Of a stretch of 9,320 nt of DNA, positions 1-6,571 are shown in pieces. How positions within the stretch are numbered: the first letter of the stretch is position 1; each line of letters begins with the position of its first letter. A program made the translations under genes and the position numbers. The stretch covers positions 1 through 9,320 of the forward strand of contig RZYP01000069.1 of NCBI GenBank assembly GCA_009930275.1, read 5' to 3'. The notes under the pieces are model-generated. The model was not told where the DNA came from. It did not search any database and was given only the letters and a program-made list of their open reading frames with translations. The DNA is from Negativicutes bacterium. Its GTDB lineage: Bacteria > Bacillota_C > Negativicutes > Acidaminococcales > Acidaminococcaceae.

Positions 1-2
1 TT

Positions 3-167
3 GGTTTTGGTAATATGTTCAGTATAATTGTTGCCAGCCAAATTATTTTGGCAATTATCTTTGACCATTTCGGCCTTTTGACCGGACAGCCGCATTTAAT
101 CAGTAACATGAGATTGCTAGGCGTAGGCCTTTTGGTTGTCGGTGTTTATTTAATTCAAAATAACTAA
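3..167 (+). CDS. C-terminal end of a YdcZ/DUF606-type DMT transporter (partial, 5' end outside window)
   Basis: An open frame enters from the left edge and ends at TAA 165-167, leaving 54 residues. The visible part has two hydrophobic membrane segments separated by a short polar loop containing a DHFGLL motif, then an Arg and a Gly-rich last helix ending in QNN. An SQ-helix-DHFG-loop-R-x-LG-helix pattern is how the small four- or five-helix YdcZ (DUF606) proteins of the drug/metabolite transporter superfamily end, so an inner-membrane protein of that family is the likely call. Substrate is unknown for most members and cannot be told here. The strong terminator directly behind it shows that it is the last gene of its transcript and separate from the ABC operon. 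Family assignment rests on a short C-terminal fragment. Confidence 0.6.
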   Translation, partial: GFGNMFSIIVASQIILAIIFDHFGLLTGQPHLISNMRLLGVGLLVVGVYLIQNN

Positions 168-216
168 AAAAACGTCTTAAGTATGATTAGTATACTTAAG
201 ACGTTTTTGTTTTTTT
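168..216 (+). terminator. Intrinsic terminator of the DMT transporter gene
   Basis: A perfect 14-bp stem (171-184 with 192-205) encloses a 7-base loop and is extended by A/T pairs. T-runs follow at 204-208 and 210-216. It starts immediately after the stop codon at 167. Confidence 0.9.
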
Positions 217-220
217 CAGT

Positions 221-254
221 AGACCAAAGGGTACGGTGCCCGTTGGTCTTTTTT
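221..254 (+). terminator. Second terminator-like hairpin upstream of the ABC operon
   Basis: AGACCAA (221-227) pairs with TTGGTCT (243-249). Inside, GGG 229-231 pairs with CCC 239-241 across one A-G mismatch, and a T-run covers 249-254. It lies only 5 bases after the previous terminator and upstream of the proposed promoter at 308-336, so it most likely backs up termination of the left-hand gene rather than attenuating the ABC operon. Confidence 0.6.
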
Positions 255-307
255 CGTGCCGAAGCAGCTTATTCTTGTTGGCAATTGCACACAATTACCT
301 GTAAATG

Positions 308-336
308 TTGCATATAATGTTACAGAGGATTATACT
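308..336 (+). promoter_or_regulatory. Sigma-A-type promoter of the ABC importer operon
   Basis: TTGCAT (308-313) and TATACT (331-336) are separated by exactly 17 bases, predicting transcription from about 343 and a leader of about 65 bases before the ATG at 409. A TATAAT also occurs at 313-318, but its best partner, TTGCAC 285-290, is 22 bases away. No Fur-like box (GATAAT repeats) was seen around the promoter. Confidence 0.55.
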
Positions 337-408
337 ATATATAACTATATCGGCGTGACCATTAGATGATATGGCCATAGGGCAAAACAAAAAGGGAGAT
401 GCATAAGA

Positions 409-1452
409 ATGAAAAGAAAAATCTTGGCTTTAACCGCAGTTATCGGTTTGCTATTGCTTACTGCAGGCTGTGGCGGTGGAGAGAAAAAAGCTGGTGACTC
501 GAAACAGGAAGAAAAAGTTTTAACTGTTTATTCGGCACGCAGCGAGTCTTTGAACAATGCTGTTATTCCCAAGTTTGAAAAAGCTACTGGCATCAAAGTT
601 AATCTCGTTGTTGCCGGTACCGGCGAAGTGGTTAAAAGAGTAAGCTCAGAAAAAGCTAATCCTTTGGGTGATGTTTTGTGGGCAGCCGATGAAACGATGC
701 TTTCCGGCTCGAAGGACTTGTTCATGGAATACGTTTCGAAAGAAAATGATAAGATGATGGATGGCTTCAAAAACAAGCATGGCGTATTCACACCGGCTTT
801 TGCTGATCCTACAGTTCTTATTGTTAATAACGAATTAAAAGGTAATATGAAAATAGATAGTTTTGCTGATTTGCTCAACCCAGAATTGAAGGGAAAAATC
901 GCTTTTGGCGATCCTGTTAACTCCAGTTCTGCCTTCCAGTCCTTGATGGCTATGCTTTATGCAAACGGCAAAGACGGCGATCCAATGTCTCCAGAAGCTT
1001 GGGCCTATGTTGAGAAATTTATCGCTAACCTGAACGGCAAGATGGCTAATAGCTCAAGCCAGGTATACAAAGGCGTTGCTGGCGGCGAATATGTCGTAGG
1101 CCTGACTTGGGAAGATCCAGCTGCGAGTTTGGTCAAAAATGGTGCCAAAGTTGCTGTTGTGTTCCCAACAGAAGGGGCAATTTTCCCGGGTGAATCCGTA
1201 CAAATAATCAAGAACTGCAAACATCCGGAAAATGCTAAAAAGTTTATTGATTTCATGCTGAGCGAAGAAATTCAAAGCGCTGTCGGCAAAGAGTTGACCG
1301 TTCGTCCGCTGCGTAAAGGTGTGCAGCTTGCCGGTTATATGACTCCGATAGACAAAATTAAACTGGCTCCTAAATACGATGAAGCCTGGGTTGCGGCGCA
1401 CAAGGCAGAAATTACTAAAAAATTCAGTGAGTACCTGGAGAAATCCATGTAG
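409..1452 (+). CDS. ABC importer substrate-binding lipoprotein, AfuA/FbpA-like (ferric or sugar-phosphate type)
   Basis: This is the extracytoplasmic receptor of the three-gene importer; it captures a ligand and delivers it to the permease encoded downstream. Residues 1-21 are a lipoprotein signal (MKRK, hydrophobic stretch, lipobox LTAGC), giving a lipid-anchored Cys21 followed by a Gly/Lys linker. The mature part is a periplasmic-binding fold of the SBP_bac_6 type: LTVYSA at 38-43, the TGxKV and AGTGEVV segments, EKANPLGDV, then Ser-rich motifs at 168-176 (DPVNSSSAF) and 214-220 (NSSSQVY), and GLTWEDPA at 231-238. Iron-binding FbpA proteins use an adjacent Tyr pair in the region of the last motif; no such pair is present here. 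The Ser-rich motifs resemble, from memory, AfuA, which binds hexose phosphates despite its iron annotation. AGGGAG at 393-398 fixes the ATG start. Length (347 aa) is normal. Family certain, ligand not. Confidence 0.85.
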   Translation: MKRKILALTAVIGLLLLTAGCGGGEKKAGDSKQEEKVLTVYSARSESLNNAVIPKFEKATGIKVNLVVAGTGEVVKRVSSEKANPLGDVLWAADETMLSGSKDLFMEYVSKENDKMMDGFKNKHGVFTPAFADPTVLIVNNELKGNMKIDSFADLLNPELKGKIAFGDPVNSSSAFQSLMAMLYANGKDGDPMSPEAWAYVEKFIANLNGKMANSSSQVYKGVAGGEYVVGLTWEDPAASLVKNGAKVAVVFPTEGAIFPGESVQIIKNCKHPENAKKFIDFMLSEEIQSAVGKELTVRPLRKGVQLAGYMTPIDKIKLAPKYDEAWVAAHKAEITKKFSEYLEKSM

Positions 1453-1467
1453 CAGTTTCTGACATTG

Positions 1468-1498
1468 AAAAGGGCTCCTTAGAGAGCCCTTTTTCTTT
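1468..1498 (+). terminator. Intra-operon terminator after the binding-protein gene
   Basis: AGGGCTC (1471-1477) pairs with GAGCCCT (1484-1490), extended by three A/T pairs, with a 6-base loop and a T-rich tail (TTTTCTTT at 1491-1498). It lies between the binding-protein gene and the ATPase gene, with no clear promoter in the following 60 bases. Partial readthrough would make more receptor than transporter, as is common in ABC import operons. Confidence 0.8.
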
Positions 1499-1558
1499 AG
1501 ACACCGACATAGCTTCTTATTGCTATGATTCCAATATTTGATGAAAGTGGGAGTTTAT

Positions 1559-2671
1559 GTGAGTGTTGCGATCAATATAGACAAGGTAACAAAAATTTTT
1601 GGTAAAGATACGATTATTTCCGGGTTATCACTTTCAGTGAAACCAGGGGAGTTTTTTACGTTATTGGGTCCTTCCGGCTGTGGCAAAACTACTTTGCTGC
1701 GCATGATTATCGGCTTTAACTCCATAGAAGGCGGCAAGATTTCTATTGATGGTAAGGTTGTCAATGATATTCCGACCAATCTACGGAATATGGGAATGGT
1801 TTTCCAGAATTACGCAATTTTTCCTCATATGTCTGTTAAGGAAAACGTGGCGTTCGGCTTAAAAAATCGCAAAATAGCGAAAGAAGAAATAGAGCAAAGA
1901 GTTGAAGATATATTAGATACGGTCAAAATCAAACATCTTAAAGATCGGATGCCCAGCCAGTTATCGGGCGGGCAGCAACAGCGTGTCGCTTTGGCGAGAG
2001 CAATCGTCATTCATCCGGAAGTGCTGTTGATGGATGAACCATTGAGCAATCTGGACGCCAAGCTGCGTGTGGAAATGCGCAATGCCATCAAATTAATTCA
2101 AAAAAAGATTGGTATCACGACAATTTATGTAACGCATGACCAGGAAGAAGCGTTGGCGGTTTCTGATCGTATCGCCATCATGAATGGCGGTGTCATTCAA
2201 CAAATCGGGACGCCGCAGGCAATATATAGAAGGCCTGTTAATACATTTGTAGCAACTTTTATTGGACTATCCAATATTCTGAAAACCAAAGTGGCTGTAA
2301 GAAATGGTGTGCAGGGTTTGAACTTCGGCGATTATTGGGCTGCGATACCAGGACTAGCTGAAAGCACTCAAGAGGGCACCGAAGTTATTGTCGCAGTGCG
2401 GCCGGAAGAATTCTGCATTGATGAAACTATCACAACAGGTATACCGGCAATTATAAGGCATAGCGTATTTTTAGGTGTTAATACTCACTATTTTCTTGAA
2501 TTAAGTGACGGACAGGAAATAGAGGTAATTCAAAATACGGAACTTACTAACAACAGTGCAGGCAGCAAAGTCTATTTAACTGTTGACGCGCCAAAAATTA
2601 ACGTCTTTACAGCTGATGGAACGCAGAATTTGATTGCGGGAGGCAGAGGCGATGAAGCAGAAGGGCTTTAA
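1559..2671 (+). CDS. ABC importer ATPase, FbpC/AfuC-like
   Basis: This is the cytoplasmic ATPase that powers the importer. From a GTG start at 1559 it has 370 residues. The nucleotide-binding domain is complete: Walker A GPSGCGKT 37-44, Q-loop Gln83 (VFQNY), signature LSGGQ 135-139, Walker B VLLMDE 155-160 with catalytic Glu160, and switch His193 (VTHDQEEA). The last ~130 residues form a TOBE-like C-terminal domain of the kind found in FbpC, PotA and MalK. The open frame extends upstream to TTG 1538 and ATG 1541, but neither has a ribosome binding site; GTG 1559 follows GGGAG (1549-1553) by five bases and gives the usual N-terminus just before the first beta-strand. The 3' end overlaps the permease gene by 20 bases, indicating translational coupling. 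It depends on readthrough of the terminator at 1468-1498. Confidence 0.93.
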   Translation: MSVAINIDKVTKIFGKDTIISGLSLSVKPGEFFTLLGPSGCGKTTLLRMIIGFNSIEGGKISIDGKVVNDIPTNLRNMGMVFQNYAIFPHMSVKENVAFGLKNRKIAKEEIEQRVEDILDTVKIKHLKDRMPSQLSGGQQQRVALARAIVIHPEVLLMDEPLSNLDAKLRVEMRNAIKLIQKKIGITTIYVTHDQEEALAVSDRIAIMNGGVIQQIGTPQAIYRRPVNTFVATFIGLSNILKTKVAVRNGVQGLNFGDYWAAIPGLAESTQEGTEVIVAVRPEEFCIDETITTGIPAIIRHSVFLGVNTHYFLELSDGQEIEVIQNTELTNNSAGSKVYLTVDAPKINVFTADGTQNLIAGGRGDEAEGL

Positions 2672-4313
2672 CATATGGATCGGGATTGCAGTTTTGCTCT
2701 TGTCTTTCTTTGTGCTTTTTGTCGTTTATCCGTTAGCGCAGGTGTTGTATAAAAGCGTTCTGGCCTCCAATACAAGTGATATAACCTTTACCATGGACTA
2801 TTTCCAGAAGTTTTTTGCACGTAAATATTATTGGAGCACGCTGGTCAACAGTTTTTACGTGACAGTAGCTTCAACACTGCTGGCTTCGCTGATTGGACTG
2901 CCAATGGCTTATCTATTAAGAAGTTACAAGGTTCCCGGCAGCAAATATTTGAATATCCTGATTGTTATCTCTTATCTGTCGCCACCGTTTATCGGCGCCT
3001 ATGCCTGGATTCAGCTTTTTGGCCGCAACGGCTTTTGGACCAAGTTTTTGACGGAAAGTTTTGGCTGGCATGTCCCAAGTATTTATGGCTTTACAGGTAT
3101 TGTCCTGGTCTTTTCACTGCAAAGCTTTCCATTGATTTATATGTATGTATCAGGCGCTCTGAAAAATCTGGACAACTCATTGAATGAGGCTGCAGAAAGT
3201 TTAGGCCTGAACGCTTTTCAAAGGGTCATCAAGATAATTCTGCCGCTGGTTATGCCGTCCTTGCTCGCGGGAGCGCTCTTGGTATTTATGCGCGTGTTCA
3301 GCGATTTTGGTACACCGATGTTGATTGGCGAAGGGTTTCGAACCTTCCCGGTATTAATTTATACGCAGTTCATGGGAGAAGTCAGTACGGATGACCATTT
3401 TGCGGCAGCGCTCTGCGTCATTATCATAGCTATTACCCTGATACTGTTCTTCATGCAAAGATATCTGTCAAATAAATATGCCTATTCGATGACAGCGTTA
3501 AAACCGATGGAACAGGTTGAACCAAAAGGCATACGCAAGCTTTTTGCCTATCTATTCGTCTATGGCATTGCATTATTAGCTATATTACCTCAGCTCACGG
3601 TAATATACACTTCTTTTTTAGAAACGAGCGGGGGTACCGTCTATACAGGCAATCTGGGTTTCAGCAATTACGAAAATACACTTTTGGCAAAGGATAATAA
3701 CTCAATTATCAATACCTACATATTTGGGTTATGCGCCATTTCGCTTGTTGTGGTTATCGGTGTTTTTGTGGCGTATCTGACGGCACGCAAAAAATCTTTT
3801 GTCACCGAAATGCTGGATACACTGACGATGTTTCCTTATATTATTCCAGGCTCCGTTCTGGGTATTTCGTTTTTATATGCCTTCAACAGCAGACCTCTGT
3901 TATTAAGCGGTACAGCGATAATCATCATTCTTTCTCTCGCAATCAGGCGAATGCCATATACCATTCGTTCGAGTACAGCCATTATTTCGCAAATAAGTCC
4001 CAGTATTGAGGAAGCTGCCATCAGCTTGGGTTCCACGGAATTTCAGACTTTCAGAAAGATAACGGTGCCGATGATGCTGCCGGGCGTAATGGCTGGTGCG
4101 ATTATGAGCTGGATTACCTTGATCAGTGAGTTGAGTTCCTCCATTATTCTTTATACCAGTTCAACCAGTACTCTGACGGTGGCAATTTATGCAGAAGTCA
4201 TCCGAAGCAATTTTGGTAATGCGGCAGCGTATTCCACTATTCTGACACTGACTTCGATTGTTTCTTTGTTGCTGTTCTTTAAATTGACCAAAAATAAAGA
4301 CATTAGTGTTTAA
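2652..4313 (+). CDS. ABC importer permease with two fused transmembrane domains, FbpB/AfuB-like
   Basis: This is the membrane channel of the importer, 553 residues, with about 12 predicted membrane helices in two homologous halves of roughly 270 residues. Each half carries the cytoplasmic EAA loop that docks on the ATPase: EAAESLG at 179-185 followed by ILPLVMPSL, and EAAISLG at 454-460 followed by VPMMLPGVMAG. Fusion of both transmembrane domains is typical for FbpB/AfuB and means one polypeptide could replace a permease dimer. A TTG at 2634 is in frame, but ATG 2652 is preceded by GGGAGG (2638-2643) at 8 bases and is preferred. The gene starts inside the end of the ATPase gene and is the last gene of the operon, closed by the terminator at 4327-4364. 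Confidence 0.92.
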   Translation: MKQKGFNIWIGIAVLLLSFFVLFVVYPLAQVLYKSVLASNTSDITFTMDYFQKFFARKYYWSTLVNSFYVTVASTLLASLIGLPMAYLLRSYKVPGSKYLNILIVISYLSPPFIGAYAWIQLFGRNGFWTKFLTESFGWHVPSIYGFTGIVLVFSLQSFPLIYMYVSGALKNLDNSLNEAAESLGLNAFQRVIKIILPLVMPSLLAGALLVFMRVFSDFGTPMLIGEGFRTFPVLIYTQFMGEVSTDDHFAAALCVIIIAITLILFFMQRYLSNKYAYSMTALKPMEQVEPKGIRKLFAYLFVYGIALLAILPQLTVIYTSFLETSGGTVYTGNLGFSNYENTLLAKDNNSIINTYIFGLCAISLVVVIGVFVAYLTARKKSFVTEMLDTLTMFPYIIPGSVLGISFLYAFNSRPLLLSGTAIIIILSLAIRRMPYTIRSSTAIISQISPSIEEAAISLGSTEFQTFRKITVPMMLPGVMAGAIMSWITLISELSSSIILYTSSTSTLTVAIYAEVIRSNFGNAAAYSTILTLTSIVSLLLFFKLTKNKDISV

Positions 4314-4326
4314 CATTTACTTATTT

Positions 4327-4364
4327 ATAGTCCGAACTTAAGTCATTTAGGTTCGGACTATTTT
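4327..4364 (+). terminator. Terminator of the ABC importer operon
   Basis: TAGTCCGAAC (4328-4337) pairs perfectly with GTTCGGACTA (4351-4360); weaker pairs extend into the loop, A4327 pairs with T4361, and a TTTT-A-TTT tail follows. It begins 14 bases after the permease stop codon. Confidence 0.88.
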
Positions 4365-4404
4365 ATTTCATTTTATGTGACATTCTTTCAAACTTTTATC
4401 TTTA

Positions 4405-4422
4405 TGGCAGGAAGATAGAAAA
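4405..4422 (+). repeat. TGGCAGGAA leader element, copy 1
   Basis: TGGCAGGAA, four variable bases, then GAAAA. The same arrangement recurs at 5587-5604. Both copies sit in the non-coding stretch ahead of a gene, about 75-140 bases before the start codon. This copy is just upstream of the proposed msrAB promoter. With two copies and 14 shared bases in AT-rich DNA, it is suggestive only. Confidence 0.35.
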
Positions 4423-4438
4423 GAAAAGAGAAGAAAGC

Positions 4439-4447
4439 TGGTATAAT
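4439..4447 (+). promoter_or_regulatory. Extended -10 promoter of the msrAB gene
   Basis: TGG followed by TATAAT (4442-4447) is a perfect extended -10 box. No good -35 hexamer lies 16-18 bases upstream (a purine run is found there), which extended -10 promoters tolerate. The predicted leader is about 40 bases. Confidence 0.5.
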
Positions 4448-4494
4448 TACTTATCTGTAATGATGAAGGCTTGAACTGAAAGGATGTTAGATTT

Positions 4495-5475
4495 ATGAAA
4501 CAAGAAAATGCTATGGATTTAAAAACAATATATTTGGCCGGCGGCTGCTTTTGGGGCACGGAAAAATACCTGAGTGCACTGGAGGGCGTAGTAACTACTG
4601 AAGTAGGTTATGCCAACGGGCGGACGGAAAATCCCAGCTACGAAGATGTATGCTACAAAAACACCGGGCATGCCGAAACGGTAAAAGTCGAATATGACGC
4701 AAATGTCTTGCCCCTAAAAGATTTATTGATACTTTTTTATGAAGTGATTGACCCTATCAGTATCAATCGTCAGGGCAACGATGTCGGTACGCAGTATAGA
4801 ACAGGCATTTATTATATTGATGAAACTGATTTGCCAATCATCAAGGAATCCTTGAAAGAACTGAAAAGAGAATACCCTGTGCCTTTGGCTATCGAAGTCG
4901 AGCCCTTGAGCAATTATTATCCGGCTGAAGAATATCATCAAAAGTATCTGGACAAAAATCCAGGCGGTTATTGTCATATTGGCGAAGCAGAATTCGCGAA
5001 TGCTAAGGCACTGCAAGCTGCAAAGAAACCATATCAAGTCAAAAGCAAAGAAGAATTAAAGGCCACGCTGACGCCTTTGCAGTATGAAGTTACACAGAAC
5101 AGCGCAACTGAGGCACCCTTCCAAAATGAATATTATAACAATTTCAAGGAAGGTATTTACGTGGATATTACGACTGGTGAGCCGCTTTTTGTGTCGACAG
5201 AAAAGTTCGAATCTGGCTGCGGCTGGCCGAGTTTCTCGAGACCAATCAATCCTGATTTAGTACAGGAATTAAAAGATAGTACCCTTGGGATGCAGCGGAT
5301 TGAAGTCAGAAGCAAAACGGGCGACGCTCACCTCGGACATGTTTTCCCGGATGGGCCGAGTGAGCTAGGCGGTCTGCGCTACTGCATCAATAGCGCCTCG
5401 CTTCAGTTCATATCGAAAGAAGAAATGGCAGCAAAAGGCTACGGCTACCTGCTGCCGCTCGTGGAGAAAAAATAG
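4495..5475 (+). CDS. msrAB: Bifunctional peptide methionine sulfoxide reductase MsrA-MsrB
   Basis: This enzyme repairs oxidised methionine: the MsrA half reduces the S-sulfoxide and the MsrB half the R-sulfoxide, normally with thioredoxin as reductant. Residues about 10-165 are MsrA, with nucleophile Cys18 in GCFWG (17-21), the [10 protein letters not shown] strand near 98-107, and a probable resolving Cys160 (GGYCHIG). Residues about 190-320 are MsrB, with [11 protein letters not shown] containing Cys242 and nucleophile Cys297 in [11 protein letters not shown]. The 55-residue spacing of these cysteines matches, from memory, the resolving/catalytic pair of the PilB MsrB domain. The paired CxxC zinc motifs of other MsrB types are absent. 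No signal peptide is present, so it is cytoplasmic. AAAGGA at 4479-4484 supports the ATG at 4495; Met7 (4513) is an alternative. It is transcribed alone. An A-B fusion of 326 aa is a usual form. Confidence 0.96.
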   Translation: MKQENAMDLKTIYLAGGCFWGTEKYLSALEGVVTTEVGYANGRTENPSYEDVCYKNTGHAETVKVEYDANVLPLKDLLILFYEVIDPISINRQGNDVGTQYRTGIYYIDETDLPIIKESLKELKREYPVPLAIEVEPLSNYYPAEEYHQKYLDKNPGGYCHIGEAEFANAKALQAAKKPYQVKSKEELKATLTPLQYEVTQNSATEAPFQNEYYNNFKEGIYVDITTGEPLFVSTEKFESGCGWPSFSRPINPDLVQELKDSTLGMQRIEVRSKTGDAHLGHVFPDGPSELGGLRYCINSASLQFISKEEMAAKGYGYLLPLVEKK

Positions 5476-5477
5476 AA

Positions 5478-5501
5478 GACGTAAGCGGATGGATCTTATA
5501 G
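5478..5501 (+). repeat. 24-bp terminator-adjacent repeat, copy 1
   Basis: Twenty of 24 bases match the segment at 7947-7970, with identical blocks AGCGGA and GGATCTTATAG. It starts 2 bases after the msrAB stop codon and its last bases run into the stem of the terminator that follows. The second copy is likewise immediately upstream of a terminator stem. Confidence 0.6.
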
Positions 5502-5536
5502 TGTCCAAGGCATTGAGGCCCTTGGACACTATTTTT
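5498..5536 (+). terminator. Terminator of msrAB
   Basis: A perfect 13-bp stem (5498-5510 with 5520-5532, ATAGTGTCCAAGG and its complement) with a 9-base loop, followed by TTTTT at 5532-5536. Confidence 0.9.
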
Positions 5537-5586
5537 CATGCCCAAATAACCTATAATATGTACACCTAATAAAAAAGTATAAGTTT

Positions 5587-5604
5587 TGGCAGGAACAAAG
5601 AAAA
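5587..5604 (+). repeat. TGGCAGGAA leader element, copy 2
   Basis: Same TGGCAGGAA-N4-GAAAA arrangement as at 4405-4422, here about 140 bases before the ODP-like gene and followed at 5609 by GGCGAAAATAAAA. The 200-base gap 5537-5742 otherwise holds AT-rich DNA. TATAAT-like boxes occur at 5552-5557 and 5716-5721, but neither has a convincing -35 partner, and the second would place the start of transcription on the ribosome binding site. Confidence 0.35.
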
Positions 5605-5742
5605 TAACGGCGAAAATAAAATTTACCAGTAGCATTGCTGATAATAGTGTTTTTTATTAATTCATACGAATTTAAATAGGCTTAACAAAAACAGACATAA
5701 AGCATATTTTGGAGATATAATTTAATGGAAGGAGGGAACATC

Positions 5743-6570
5743 ATGTACGAATATGATGATGTTTCTTTGGAGAAAGAGTCAATTAAAATTGCTGATGGCA
5801 TATATTGGGTAGGGTATTCTGACAGAAGCGCGGGTTTGCATTGTAATCCATATCTCATCGTTGAAGGAGATGAAGCCATCCTGATTGATGGAGGCAGCAG
5901 AGATGATTTTAGTACCGTTATGTTGAAGGTTATCAGGACGGGTGTGCAGCCTTCACAAATTACACGTTTAATATATCATCATTATGACCCGGATCTTTGC
6001 GGCAGTTTGCCTCAACTGGAAGCAATTATTAATACCGATAAGCTCAGAATCATCTCGCATAAGGACAATAATATTTTTATTCATTATTATTCATCAAAAA
6101 CACCCAGGATGGATTTTCGCAATTTGGACAGTCATTTTGATTTTGCGACTGGCAGGAGACTCGAATTTTATGCTACCCCATTTTGCCACGAACCAGGCAG
6201 CTTTGTGACCTACGATACGAAGACCAAGACTTTGTTTTCAAGCGATTTATTTGGCAGCTTTGATCAACAATGGAAATTGTTCCTAGAACTCACTGAGGAG
6301 TGTAGGGAGTGTTCCAATACAGATACAGATGTTTGTCAGAAGGGCTTTGAAATATGCCCTGTCAAGGGAATTAGGCAATTTCATCAAACAGTAATGACAT
6401 CAAATTTAGCAGCCAAGCATGCCTTGCAAACAATTGCGGCACTAGATATTGAACGTATTGCTCCACAGCATGGCAGTATTATTCCTTATAAGGAAGACGT
6501 AAAAGCAATTATCCGGTATTTGAGTATGACAAAAAATGTCGGTATTGAGCATTTAATTTTTGGTGAGTGA
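5743..6570 (+). CDS. ODP/flavodiiron-type metallo-beta-lactamase-fold protein, probable diiron sensor
   Basis: A 275-residue protein with the metallo-beta-lactamase fold of flavodiiron proteins but no flavodoxin domain. Alignment by eye to the flavodiiron core gives HHYDPDLCGSLP (79-90) in place of NHTEPDHSGSLP, so ligands would be His80, Asp82 (for Glu), Asp84 and Leu85 (for the usual His). His149 (FCHEPGS), Asp168 (SSDLFG) and His243 (PQHG) are conserved. Free-standing domains of this type (ODP) serve as iron/oxygen sensors in some bacteria; others reduce oxygen or NO. Residues 187-205 hold four cysteines spaced C-x2-C-x7-C-x6-C (187, 190, 198, 205), with two more beside the metal ligands (Cys86, Cys148). 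The frame opens at ATG 5725, but AAGGAGGG (5729-5736) lies six bases before ATG 5743, which is therefore the start. One base separates its stop from the HD-GYP gene, so the two are probably translated together and act in one pathway. Confidence 0.82.
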   Translation: MYEYDDVSLEKESIKIADGIYWVGYSDRSAGLHCNPYLIVEGDEAILIDGGSRDDFSTVMLKVIRTGVQPSQITRLIYHHYDPDLCGSLPQLEAIINTDKLRIISHKDNNIFIHYYSSKTPRMDFRNLDSHFDFATGRRLEFYATPFCHEPGSFVTYDTKTKTLFSSDLFGSFDQQWKLFLELTEECRECSNTDTDVCQKGFEICPVKGIRQFHQTVMTSNLAAKHALQTIAALDIERIAPQHGSIIPYKEDVKAIIRYLSMTKNVGIEHLIFGE

Positions 6571-6571
6571 T

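Noticed and set aside
299..314. CcpA cre-like site overlapping the -35 box of the ABC operon (TGTAAATGTTGCAT)
   Set aside because: It departs from the cre consensus at several positions, including the central CG, and such partial matches are common in AT-rich DNA.
313..350. Fur box upstream of the binding-protein gene
   Set aside because: AT-rich ATAAT/ATTAT pieces occur, but no GATAAT-type repeat with proper spacing is present.
528..878. Minus-strand open frames of 60-140 codons within the ABC, msrAB and HD-GYP genes
   Set aside because: They lie opposite or inside strongly supported genes, have no ribosome binding sites and no recognisable domains; they are shadows of the real frames.
1538..1558. 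Upstream TTG/ATG starts for the ATPase gene
   Set aside because: No ribosome binding site precedes them, while GGGAG is ideally placed for GTG 1559, and the shorter protein has the normal family N-terminus.
2831..3187. Plus-strand 118-codon open frame inside the permease gene
   Set aside because: It overlaps a well-supported permease in another frame, and its composition (many Trp, Cys and Arg) is not protein-like.
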